Assembly: GCF_964355755.1 (NCBI RefSeq) | Contig: NC_092680.1 | Span: 13,991,001-14,055,000 of the forward strand | Length of the DNA stretch: 64,000 bases | Origin: Antedon mediterranea | Lineage: Eukaryota; Echinodermata; Crinoidea; Comatulida; Antedonidae | Reading direction: 5' to 3' | Shown here: piece by piece, positions 55,214 through 64,000 of the stretch | Layout of the letters: the number at the start of each line of letters is the position of its first letter | Position numbering within the stretch: the first letter of the stretch is position 1 | The notes under the pieces: model-generated | Database searches by the model: none | The model's input: only the letters and a program-made list of their open reading frames with translations | What the model was told of the DNA's origin: nothing | Translations under genes and position numbers: made by a program

Positions 55214-55430
55214 CTTGTTTTTATCTGTGGTTACCTAAGCACATTTGTAAAATAATAAAATAAAATCAATCCACAAGGAATGCAGCTCGAGAATCGTGTC
55301 CACCTTTATTATCCATCATCTATTATTATTCTCACATCTAAAATGAACATAGGCCTACTGTGTAGGTAGGCCCGGTAGATTGATTTATCGGCATATATAT
55401 TATTTACTGTACTTAAAAAATAATACTCCT

Positions 55431-55649
55431 TTTTCACGAAACGGAAGACATCTTCGATCGATGACAAACAATGCCGTGCAACAAAGCGTAACCAACAGAA
55501 ATAACATAGCGTTTTCAGCCTATTTTCGGATGACAAGTTACTTAAAAATTCATAACTCCTTAACGGACAGTCGTATGTTTTCTGTTGGTTACGCTTTGTA
55601 GCACGGCATTGTTTGTCATCGATCGCAGATGTCTTCCGTTTCGTGAAAA
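55431..55649. repeat. 70-bp near-perfect inverted repeat, 79-bp spacer
   Basis: Arm 55431-55500 (TTTTCACGAAACGGAAGACA..) and arm 55580-55649 are reverse complements at 68 of 70 positions. Could be a fold-back MITE. It lies about 220 bp upstream of the UBA6 start codon. Confidence 0.95.
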
Positions 55650-55734
55650 TCCGTATACAGTACCGATCAAGGTTTAAAAAAATGTCAACAGTATTATTAG
55701 AATTTCTAAAAACATAATGAGCGTTTTCATAGAC

Positions 55735-55935
55735 TAGGCCTAGCCTGGCTGGTTAGCTAGCCCAGACCTAGCTAGGGTCTGGGCTATGCTCCTAGTAGGG
55801 CCTATGCCTACCTAGGCTTGCCTAGCCTATCCTAGGCCTCTAAAATAGGCCTACTAGCCTAGGCCTAGTTAGGGCCTACCTATCTAAGAGGCCTAGGCCT
55901 AGCTAGGCCTGGCCTAGCCTAGGCAGGGCTAGGCC
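55735..55935. repeat. TAGGCCTA low-complexity block
   Basis: About 200 bp built almost entirely of overlapping CTAGGCCTAG, GCCTAGCC and TAGGCCTA words, many of them self-complementary. Short patches of the same type are at 46160-46195 and 63120-63150. Confidence 0.85.
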
Positions 55936-56553
55936 TGTAATGTAATACGAAAAATGTCAATAATTAATTATAAATAGGCCTATGTCGGGTATTTAAATGA
56001 AAGAAGCAATTACCTTACTACTAGGTAAATGACAATTTATTAGCCTATATCTCAGGCAAGCAATTTTTACTCTCGCACAAGCAGAAAGTTATCGAGCGAG
56101 AAAGATCGAAGTTCAGAGAAAAAAAGGGAATTTCCTCTTTACTGATTAATCACATTGCCGAAGACTAATACTACAACTATTCTGATTGGCTCTTTGTTGA
56201 AACAACTCCTTTTTCTCAAATATTCTATCTAATCAAATGAACTCTCTGTACCATTAAATTGAGTTTAATTTTTTTTTAAATCATCAACTAATGTAATATA
56301 TAAATGTTAAATTATTATTAGGTAATAATTAAAATTAAATATATTTATACAAAAATATTTTGAAATATAAATAATTACTTCGAAAATTTATTTATTTAAA
56401 TAAAGAACTATTGATAAATAGTGATTAGAAAATACACGGAACGACAACGAGCAGACGACGGACTGTCTTAGCCCCGCCCATATTTTTAATTCATTGAAGG
56501 CGTGAGATTTCTACTGTAAAAATCAGTCGTGTTTATGGTGTGTATGTAGAAAC

Positions 56554-56689
56554 ATGGCTTGCTCACCTGACGCAAACATTGGATCTGTTTCTGGAGGATT
56601 TCCAGATTTAAAATACTCTGCTCTTATTGTAATCGGTGAACCTCTTTCAGAGGAATACATCGCTTTATCTTTAGAAGAAATCTCTAAAG
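56554..56689 (+). CDS. MAP1: MAP1-family-like microtubule-associated protein, first coding exon
   Basis: ATG at 56554 to donor GTAAGT after 56689; 45 codons plus one base. Encodes MACSPDANIGSVSGGFP, then DLKYSALIVIGEPLSEEY ..LEEISK. This aligns without gaps to the N-terminal DSKFYLLVVVGEIVTEEHLR stretch of vertebrate MAP1 proteins. The exon ends in phase 1 within a Gly codon, where that stretch in MAP1B also continues with Gly (my recollection). MAP1 proteins bind and stabilise microtubules, chiefly in neurons. Only one exon is in view, so the call rests on about 30 residues; no second exon was found up to 64000. Confidence 0.62.
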
Positions 56690-58074
56690 GTAAGTTTTGT
56701 TGGTAGATACTTTTATGATTTTGCTAGCATATGAATGGATCTCATGATCAAGATATTAATTACTATTATTAATCTGAGTAGAGCAAGTAGAAAGATCCCT
56801 TCATTGTCCACAATATTTCAGTTCTTGTCATATTTGGAATATTTGTAATCTCGTTAAAAATTAAACTAAAGATCAGTATCATTTTGTGTAGTTGAAACCC
56901 TCTGCCCAGATATTAGAACTAAAACAGGAATTATGTAATTGTAAAACAGGAGAAAAACTGATACTCATTTTCCGTATAATATGTCTACGCCCATTTGAAC
57001 TTCCTTTACTGTATGCACCTTAAAATGATGGCCTAAAGAAAATTATCTTAATATACTGCCTACTACAATGGATTTTTAATATTTATAAAGTTTTTGTTCA
57101 ATTATTATGCAGAGGTCTACTTACAGTACATGTACCATATTTTAAAACATTTTTTCATTTATTTTTTCTAATTTTTTTTTAAATATTTAATAAAATAATG
57201 TCTAAAAAAAAATACTTTTACACACATTTTTTTTCTTATAATTTCGTCATTTACTTTTTAGGTATTGAAAGAAATTAAATTTTAGTTTCAGTCAAAAAAT
57301 TTTCTGAATAAATTATACTGAAACCACGCCCAACCACATTAACATCTGTTAGTATTTGGCCACAAAAACCCATGGATGGGCTTCACTGAAAACAGTCATG
57401 TTAGGTAGTATTTGAAACAACTATCGTGTTCATAAAATTAATGATTGCTATTAAACAATTCATAATAATCATATTATTACTGAATAATAATAAATAATTT
57501 ATTAATAACAATATTTATTATTTTACATAATTATTATACAAACTATATTTAAGAACCCATATTATATATTCAAGACTTTTTTTCAAATTAATTATGATGA
57601 ACAGATGTTCATTTAAGTATGCAAATTTTATAAATTAATGAAATTTGCATCCCTATCTTTGGGTATAAATTAAAGGTAATACTATTTAGTGTTGTACATG
57701 ATAAAAGTCAATAAATACAGTCAGTAGTGAGTGAGCCTTTTGTTTACAGATCTTGATGCTCACAATTGTGCATGACAAATTGGCCGTTACAAACATGGCT
57801 TAATTACACCAACTTGATTATTCACCACAAAAGGAGCTAACTTGATTGCGTGTTGGTGTCTACTACCGGATACTGAGACACAATACAAAGCAAAATGATC
57901 AGGTGTGACCTTAAACACAAATAACAAAAGATTTAAACATCTAACTGTTCAAAATGATGGTTTGACATTGATTGATATAATTGCTATTATTGACATGAAT
58001 ATAAGCCCATGGAGATATATAACCCAATATAGAAATATATTCTAGCAATCTATCCCATGCATTAATAGCACACT

Positions 58075-59386
58075 CCTTAGTGCGTGTGTGTTTGTTAGCA
58101 GGATTACATAAAAAGTTATTGACAGATTGTGATTGACCACAGATGGATATGTGGTCAAGGACCACTCCATTTAATTTTGGTGGCAATCCTGACTAGGGTC
58201 CCAATTCTGGACCACTTTTTATTATTATTTTCAGACCTGAAAAAAAATAAAAACAATCTTCAAAAGCCGGCGACCTGCTGTATTACTGAGCAGTAACGTT
58301 AGGTTCATATTAAAAAATGAAAAAATGTTATTAATGATCAAAAATAATAATAAAATAAGGGCGGATTTAGGCGGGGCTAAACAGGCTTGCCCCCACTAAA
58401 ATTTATCCGCCATGTCTTTTTAAAATAAAATAATGACTATTTTTATTTTTCTGCAACCCGACGGACCATTTATATACTGTATATTTATATTATGCACCAT
58501 TTACATACGATTTTATCAACAATTTTACAGGAAAAGGGGGTACAAATCAACATTAAAAATCTTTAAAATCTTTAAAATTTTTCAATGTTACGATCGGTAA
58601 AACGGATTAACCAATCAAATAGTTCATAAATTACGTCATCATTGTTTGTAAAAAAATACGTACGCGCTGACAATTCAGGGACGATGTTTTTTTGTTCTTT
58701 TAAAGTCTGATATTTCAAAATAACAAGTGTAAGTAAAACTAAATTTTAATATAAGAACAATTTAATTTAATGTTTGTCTTTTGGTGTAAAGACTAGATTA
58801 AGATATCAGCAAAAACCTGTCGTAGGCCGGCTGGGTTGAAGCATCAAAACCCGTAACTTTTTCAATTTTCACACGGGCCCGGCTGCGTGCGTGTGACCGG
58901 CCTTGGCTTTGCAAAACTTCACGTCCATGTGTCCAAGCAACGTCGAAAGAACCAAGAAACCATTAACGAACGCGTAATTGGCGACGGGGAAAAAAAAAAA
59001 GGCTTTATGCTAAAAAAAAAAAAACCAGTTCCGTATATTAAATATGGTCTATAAAACCCACTATATTCAGTTAATTAAATGACAAGAATCAACTGGCCAA
59101 AACGCCTCAGATGCCATTTGCGGGCATCTAGAAAAAAAATCTAGACGATTATATATCAAAAAATAATAAGGATGATGAAAAAAACAAATGTCCTCATCAG
59201 GATTTGAACCAGTGACGTCAACTGTGTAAGAATGAATATATTATGCCAAACTCACAATCACAAAAGAAAACGAAAATAAAAGGTTGTAGTGTAGCCTAAT
59301 GATATTGACCATCCTATGTACAGTAGGAGAATTATACTAATAGGTGGAGGTACTGTATGTACAGTACTCTTCAAGTGCCTTTCTAG
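58075..59386 (+). mobile_element. Helitron-like family A, copy 2
   Basis: The body TTTGTTAGCAGGATTACATA AAAAGTTATTGACAGAT and GGTCCCAATTCTGGACCACT match 1950-2090. The 3' end GGTGGAGGTACTGTATGTAC AGTACTC..GAGTGCC-like sequence, TTCTAG|T ends at 59386. The 5' palindrome is lost. The interior may include other insertions. Confidence 0.6.
59190..59255 (-). mobile_element. Degraded tRNA-Val-like SINE head
   Basis: The minus strand reads TTCTTACACAG (TAC anticodon region) and CACTGGTTCAAATCCTGATG (B box). The 5' part is poor. Confidence 0.45.
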
Positions 59387-59965
59387 TTATTACTGTATTT
59401 GGTCATAGGGGTCTGTCAAACATGACATTGTGTACAAGTAGGCTTACAACTGCTAGTCTGTATGGTAATAATCAATCCAAACTGAATATAACAGCATGTT
59501 TTATAAACAAAATGTGTTTTTCAATCACAAATATTGCATAAAGAAAGCACAAGGACAATTAAGTGATCCATGACATAGTTTTTGTTGACTTCTTGTTGAT
59601 AATTTGTTTGATGAGGTCTATAAAGAGCTGACTCAAGGATTTAAAATATGATTATCATCATAACAAGGATATACTTACAATGAATATTAATTACAGAACA
59701 TTAGATCCAGATGATAATTAGCATTATGAAATAATGAAGAATAATAATTCTTTTTTTAATTTGATGAATTACAATTTTTTCACAAATGTGTTGATGTTTT
59801 TAATTTAATTTATTTTTTGTTTTTCCGCCTTTTTTTTTTTTCAATTTGAAAAGAACATACAGCATTCTCTTTGTTTTAATGACATGGTCTGATTACATCA
59901 GTTTAAACATCAATATTTTTACAGAATAGATGGATATTATATAAAATATCATGCTCAAAAACTAA

Positions 59966-61049
59966 GGGTATGTTCAGACTCACGGCGTTAAAGTGGCGTT
60001 ATGTAAGCGGCCTACATATTTTTGTGTATGAACTAGTCCGCGGATTAGCGTTAGGGGGCTGTTACGCTGCGCTAGTGGCGTTCATAACCCTAGCAGGAGA
60101 GGGTAGATTTAATAATGCTAATCCAGTGATGCATCAGTGATTTTAGCCTTAACCAATTAAAAGAAACGACCGGTTAGAAGGCCAACAGTATACCTGTACA
60201 GCGAGATAGACCGGTTAGAAGGCCAACAGTATACCTGTACAGCGAGATAGACCGGTTAGAAGGCCAACAGTATACCTGTACAGCGAGATAGACCGGTTAG
60301 AAGGCCAACAGTATACCTGTACAGCGAGATAGACCGGTTAGAAGGCCAACAGTATACCTGTACAGCGAGATAGACCGGTTAGAAGGCCAACAGTATACCT
60401 GTACAGCGAGATAGACCGGTTAGAAGGCCAACAGTATACCTGTACAGCGAGATAGACCGGTTAGAAGGCCAACAGTATACCTGTACAGCGAGATAGACCG
60501 GTTAGAAGGCCAACAGTATACCTGTACAGCGAGATAGACCGGTTAGAAGGCCAACAGTATACCTGTACAGCGAGATAGACCGGTTAGAAGGCCAACAGTA
60601 TACCTGTACAGCGAGATAGACCGGTTAGAAGGCCAACAGTATACCTGTACAGCGAGATAGACCGGTTAGAAGGCCAACAGTATACTTGTACAGCGAGATA
60701 GACCGGTTAGAAGGCCAACAGTATACCTGTACAGCGAGATAGACCGGTTAGAAGGCCAACAGTATACCTGTACAGCGAGATAGACCGGTTAGAAGGCCAA
60801 CAGTATACTTGTACAGCGAGATAGACCGGTTAGAAGGCCAACAGTATACTTGTACAGCGAGATAGCTAAACATCAAACTATCATGTTTTCAATTTTAAAG
60901 AACAGTAGGCTTACAGTTGAATCAGAGCGTTTCACGCAAAGCATTGGAATGTTGATCGTTTTGTCTGAACACCTTGACTTTTAACGCCATTGACTACCGT
61001 ACACCTTGCATTAGAAAACAAACCTAACGCAGTGAGTCTGAAAATACCC
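59966..61049. mobile_element. PIF/Harbinger-like MITE with TAA target duplication
   Basis: Inverted ends GGGTATGTTCAGACTCACGG CGTTA (59966-59990) and TAACGCAGTGAGTCTGAAAA TACCC (61025-61049), two mismatches. TAA lies on both outer sides (59963-59965, 61050-61052). A 3-bp TWA duplication with GGG..CCC ends fits PIF/Harbinger. No transposase; the middle is a minisatellite. Confidence 0.85.
60169..60865. repeat. 41-bp minisatellite, exactly 17 copies
   Basis: Unit ACCGGTTAGAAGGCCAACAG TATACCTGTACAGCGAGATA G; 697 bp = 17 x 41. Nearly all copies are identical; only three have CTTGTACAG for CCTGTACAG (about 60685, 60807, 60848). It lies wholly inside the Harbinger-like MITE. Confidence 0.98.
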
Positions 61050-61074
61050 TAAGTCTGAGAAAGAAACATGAATC

Positions 61075-61195
61075 TGGTTGAACCCTGAACCAGGTCAGGA
61101 TTGAATCCTGAACCAGGTCAGAATTGAACCCTGGACCCGGTCAGGATTGAACTGGGAGCTTGGGATTGGAAGGCAAGCATGTTAACCACTCTTTT
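61075..61195 (-). mobile_element. tRNA-Gly-like SINE head with short tandem repeats
   Basis: The minus strand reads GTGGTTAACATGCTTGCCTTCC (A box and TCC-type anticodon region) and CAGTTCAATCCTG (B box). A ~23-bp TGAACCCTGAACCAGGTCAG module follows about four times on the plus strand. Confidence 0.55.
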
Positions 61196-62710
61196 TATTT
61201 AATAACTATACTGTCAAATATACAGTGTTTGAAAACTACAATATACTTTATTCTAATGATTAAATACAGATTGTTGAGTGAGACTGTACTGTAGTTCACT
61301 TTCTGTACTGTATTTAATATTCTTAATGAAAAAAATTGTTGCTTTTTAACATAAGCGATGAATCATTCTGACTGCTCAAACAAAATATGTTCGAGACTAT
61401 TCGATTGCATGGCAAAGTTGAAATTCTCTGTTAATTGTCTCCTACATTAATTCAGCTACATTAAATATGTCTGACATACAATAATTACTATTTAAAACCA
61501 TTAATTTCATAGAGATGTAAACGATGATAAACAACTACAAATTTGAAAAAATAAAATGTTTCCAGTAGAATTAATTTTAAGATCAAAATGACACAAACCA
61601 ATATTTAAATGGTGGGGTATGTATGGGCGTTGCTGCCCATCTTGGGGGCACAGTTCACAGATGATACCACTGGCTTGCAGGGGAATCCTAAAAATTGTAA
61701 TCCTTTTCAAATTATGTTCTCCCCTCGAAGAGGAAAAGGCCTACAGTATGTCGGTTTATCCAGTTAAGCTAGGCACAAAATAGACTTATCTGTTCGAAAT
61801 AGACTTACCTGTTCGAAACAGACTTACCTGAATCCTCATAATCATAATTTATTCAGAGTGGTTAAAAATATGCACAAACCGATCCTACCATAATCAATAC
61901 AAACTTATTGAATACATTACATGGGTGTGCCTTAAACAGATTTACATAATATGAAGCAATCTTACAGTACGTAGTCAGCTGTAGTTGAGGGTGATTGAAA
62001 ATATTTTTTTCTGTGTTGTTATATAGTACTATAATTTACTTTCAGGTGTGCTTTCAGAAACTAACTATCATTCATTGTTTCACATGTATAAAAATACAGT
62101 ATAACATTATTATTATAATATTATTATAAATGCTATGATATGTTGAGTCTTTTTATCGGCCATCACTTGCATGCTATTGGTGGAATCCCTGCTGCTCGTT
62201 GAAAGATCATTTAACAATTGAAGGATTTGCCTCCTATATTCCCTCTTACAGTACCTTCCACTGCCCACGTTGTTTTCTTGAATATAAGATTACAGTTTAG
62301 CCCCAATTTTTAAACATAATTAAACATTATTGGCAATTTTTAGTAAATTCTTGAAGTCCAATTGCTTCAAGTGTAAAGTCAATTATTGTAAATTGTTTGT
62401 GACAAACATAATTATGTCAGCAAATGAGCATTAATCAATATTTGGTTGATTATAGACTCTTCTTCTGTTTCACACTGGGTCGCTGCACTTCAGTTGTAAT
62501 ACATTTTCTTTTAAATTTCTATTTAAATAGCTACTATTGCAAAATGTTGTAATTAAGAAAATCCAATGAGTCATTATGTAATCAATCCAGTGTTAAGACT
62601 AAACTCACCTGAGGTTGACTATGTAATTAAAGCTGTGTTCATTGAATTTAAGATTACATCAAACACCAACAGTTGACAAGGGAGTTCTGTAGACAATAAA
62701 GGAAGATTAA

Positions 62711-63340
62711 AGCCCCATTCCCTACGTTTTTTAGATCTAATTTAAGATCACAAACTATATTTAATGTAAAAATAATACTATATGGTCCTATTGCGATAAC
62801 TTTTTTCGTCTTTAAACGGTTAAAAATGTGAAAAATAAATCGATTTTAATAATTATAGCGGCCCGCTATAAATCCCAAAATGCATTGCGCGCGGATTGAT
62901 ATTGTTGTTTTTCACCTGTAATTCGCCCACTTTTCGATCGATCGTGAAGCCAAAACAAATGGAAGACTCCTAACTTTTCAGCGAAAATACTGGGTTTTCC
63001 CCAATTTGTATCAACGGAGTCTGGCAAAAATAGAAAGACAATTAATGCAGCAACTATACAACGTCAGACTAGGTATATAGCTAGCGTACGATGTTCGTAC
63101 GTTACCGATGTTTACCAGCTAGGCCTACAAAACTAAGCCTAGCTAGGCTAGGCCTGAGACCGTCCACGAGAGGTCGATCGCCGCGAGCTACTTAGGTAGT
63201 GCATTGTTTCTCACTTTTTATCATAATTTACCATAAAACGTACATTTAAGACAAGGAATGACATGGTTTAATGTTTTTAAAGTGATATATATATATGTAT
63301 TATTTTCCAAAAAACGTCCAAAATTGCAGGGAAGGGGTCT
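62711..63340. mobile_element. TTAA-flanked non-autonomous DNA transposon
   Basis: TTAA is on both sides (62707-62710, 63341-63344). Inverted ends AGCCCCATTCCCTACGTTTT and, inverted, AGACCCCTTCCCTGCAATTT T. 630 bp, no transposase. TTAA suggests piggyBac-type mobilisation. Fragments are at 3138-3352, 35433-35545 and 50358-50590. Confidence 0.75.
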
Positions 63341-63570
63341 TTAATATACAGTATATACAGTACTATAGTGGAGAATTGCTTTGTTCATGAAATACCATTT
63401 TTTTTACAATTTGTTTTTTATGAATGTATATTTTTAAAGCATGGTATATTTATAATTGTAAGGGTCTGCTTCAAGAAAAATATTACAAGTACTGTATGAG
63501 TAGGTATTATATTTAGTTTCTTTATGCCTGTAATATGTTATAGTATAAATTATTATTTTATAGTATATTA

Positions 63571-63820
63571 TGTGAGTGAGTGTGGCCGAGCGGTTAAGAC
63601 AGTGGAACCGAAATCCATAGCCATAACATTGGCAAGAGTTCGAGGCTCACTTGCTCCATGGTTCTGGTGGTAGAACAAGTCTTCTCGGATAAGGACTATA
63701 ATAGGATACTGTAGGTAAAATATATAGGTCCAGTATATATCTGGCTCATGTGCACTTTAAAGAACCTAGTACATCTTTCGAGACGATTAGGGGGTTACCC
63801 CGGTGTACTAGTTCATTCAT
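63571..63820 (+). mobile_element. SINE, Ser/Leu-type family
   Basis: GAGTGTGGCCGAGCGGTTAA GACAGTGGAACCG head, GAGTTCGAGGCTC B box, and the CCATGGTTCTGGTGGTAGAA..GGGGTTACCCCGGTGTACTA body. It is the best-preserved head of the five copies. Confidence 0.88.
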
Positions 63821-63847
63821 ACACACACAGGCAAAAAAACTTTTCGT

Positions 63848-63952
63848 TCATCTAAAAGTTGGAATGAACTTCCGAATGAATTAAAAATAAACTTTAAAAA
63901 TATGTCGATAACTTCATTCCAAAATACAATTAATAAGCAACATTTTAACTAA
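63848..63952 (+). pseudogene. LINE C-terminal tail
   Basis: Reads SSKSWNELPNELKINFKN then SITSFQNTINKQHFN and a stop, the WNxLPxxLK..SF...LK..F ending of CR1/Jockey-type reverse transcriptases. It is directly attached to the SINE, raising the question whether the SINE borrows or merely abuts this tail. Confidence 0.7.
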
Positions 63953-64000
63953 GTTTTTGTATGTATATTTTTATAATTTTGATTATTCTTTGTCTTTACT

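Larger units (their letters stand above)
55214..56553. promoter_or_regulatory. Divergent intergenic interval between UBA6 and the MAP1-like gene
   Basis: 1.34 kb separates the two start codons. It contains a 70-bp inverted repeat (55431-55649), a TAGGCCTA-rich block (55735-55935) and, near the MAP1-like side, GCCCCGCCC (GC box) followed by CATATTTTTAATT (TATA-like) at about 56470-56490. It may hold both promoters. Confidence 0.55.
56690..64000 (+). other. First intron of the MAP1-like gene (incomplete), repeat-rich
   Basis: 56690-58070 is AT-rich without recognised features. Then follow a Helitron-like family A copy (58075-59386), tRNA-like SINE heads (59190-59255, 61075-61195), a Harbinger-like MITE with a minisatellite (59966-61049), a TTAA-flanked element (62711-63340), a SINE (63571-63820) and a LINE tail (63848-63952). 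61507-61710 (-) is an open frame I do not recognise. Confidence 0.6.

Noticed and set aside
60169-60865. CRISPR-like regular array
   Set aside because: The 41-bp units touch each other with no unique spacers, and the setting is a eukaryotic MITE.
61507-61710. Minus-strand frame with CELCPQDGQQRPYIPHH, zinc-finger-like
   Set aside because: Only one CxxC pair and no matching second half or splice context; not enough to call an exon.

Overview
The window is nuclear DNA from an animal. It is AT-rich, the genes are split by GT-AG introns, and transposons and minisatellites fill most of the space. A UBA6 gene (an E1 enzyme that vertebrates and many invertebrate deuterostomes have), echinoderm/hemichordate-like low-complexity TAGGCCTA sequence, and the repeat families all suggest a marine invertebrate deuterostome such as an echinoderm or hemichordate. 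The species cannot be fixed from the sequence alone.

Layout. One gene covers most of the window on the minus strand: a UBA6-type ubiquitin-activating enzyme (E1). Its start codon is at 55213-55211. I could place 22 coding exons down to 1576; together they give 769 codons in a single unbroken frame, with GT-AG at every junction. The last roughly 250-280 residues (end of the catalytic region and the ubiquitin-fold domain) lie beyond base 1. At 56554, 1.34 kb away and pointing the other way, is the first coding exon of a second gene on the plus strand, which resembles the N-terminus of the MAP1 microtubule-associated protein family. Its remaining exons are not visible before the window ends.

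The long introns carry the rest: non-LTR retrotransposon remnants (about 0.5, 6.6, 11.8-12.65, 48.3-50.2 and 63.8 kb), tRNA-derived SINEs (3.7, 6.9, 7.2, 9.3, 15.5, 54.8, 59.2, 61.1 and 63.6 kb), a young internally deleted LTR retrotransposon (20.1-21.96 kb), TIR elements and MITEs (27.4-28.15, 30.4-31.3, 40.7-46.3, 59.97-61.05, 62.7-63.3 kb), two Helitron/Helentron-like families, and five minisatellites (units of 23, 51, 79, 22 and 41 bp). Many are nested: the LTR element sits in an older repeat, and a head-to-tail Helitron-like array sits between 29-bp perfect inverted repeats.

Most unusual points. (1) Three different UBA6 exons (2, 5 and 7) have their 3' end together with the splice donor tandemly triplicated into the following intron. 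(2) Two otherwise unrelated repeat families share one terminal design: a 5' palindrome, one arm of it repeated near the 3' end, then a hairpin and CTAG|T; one of them forms a 1.52-kb head-to-tail array. (3) A 70-bp near-perfect inverted repeat lies in the interval between the two divergent genes. No bacterial, CRISPR or complete non-transposon gene other than the two above could be supported.
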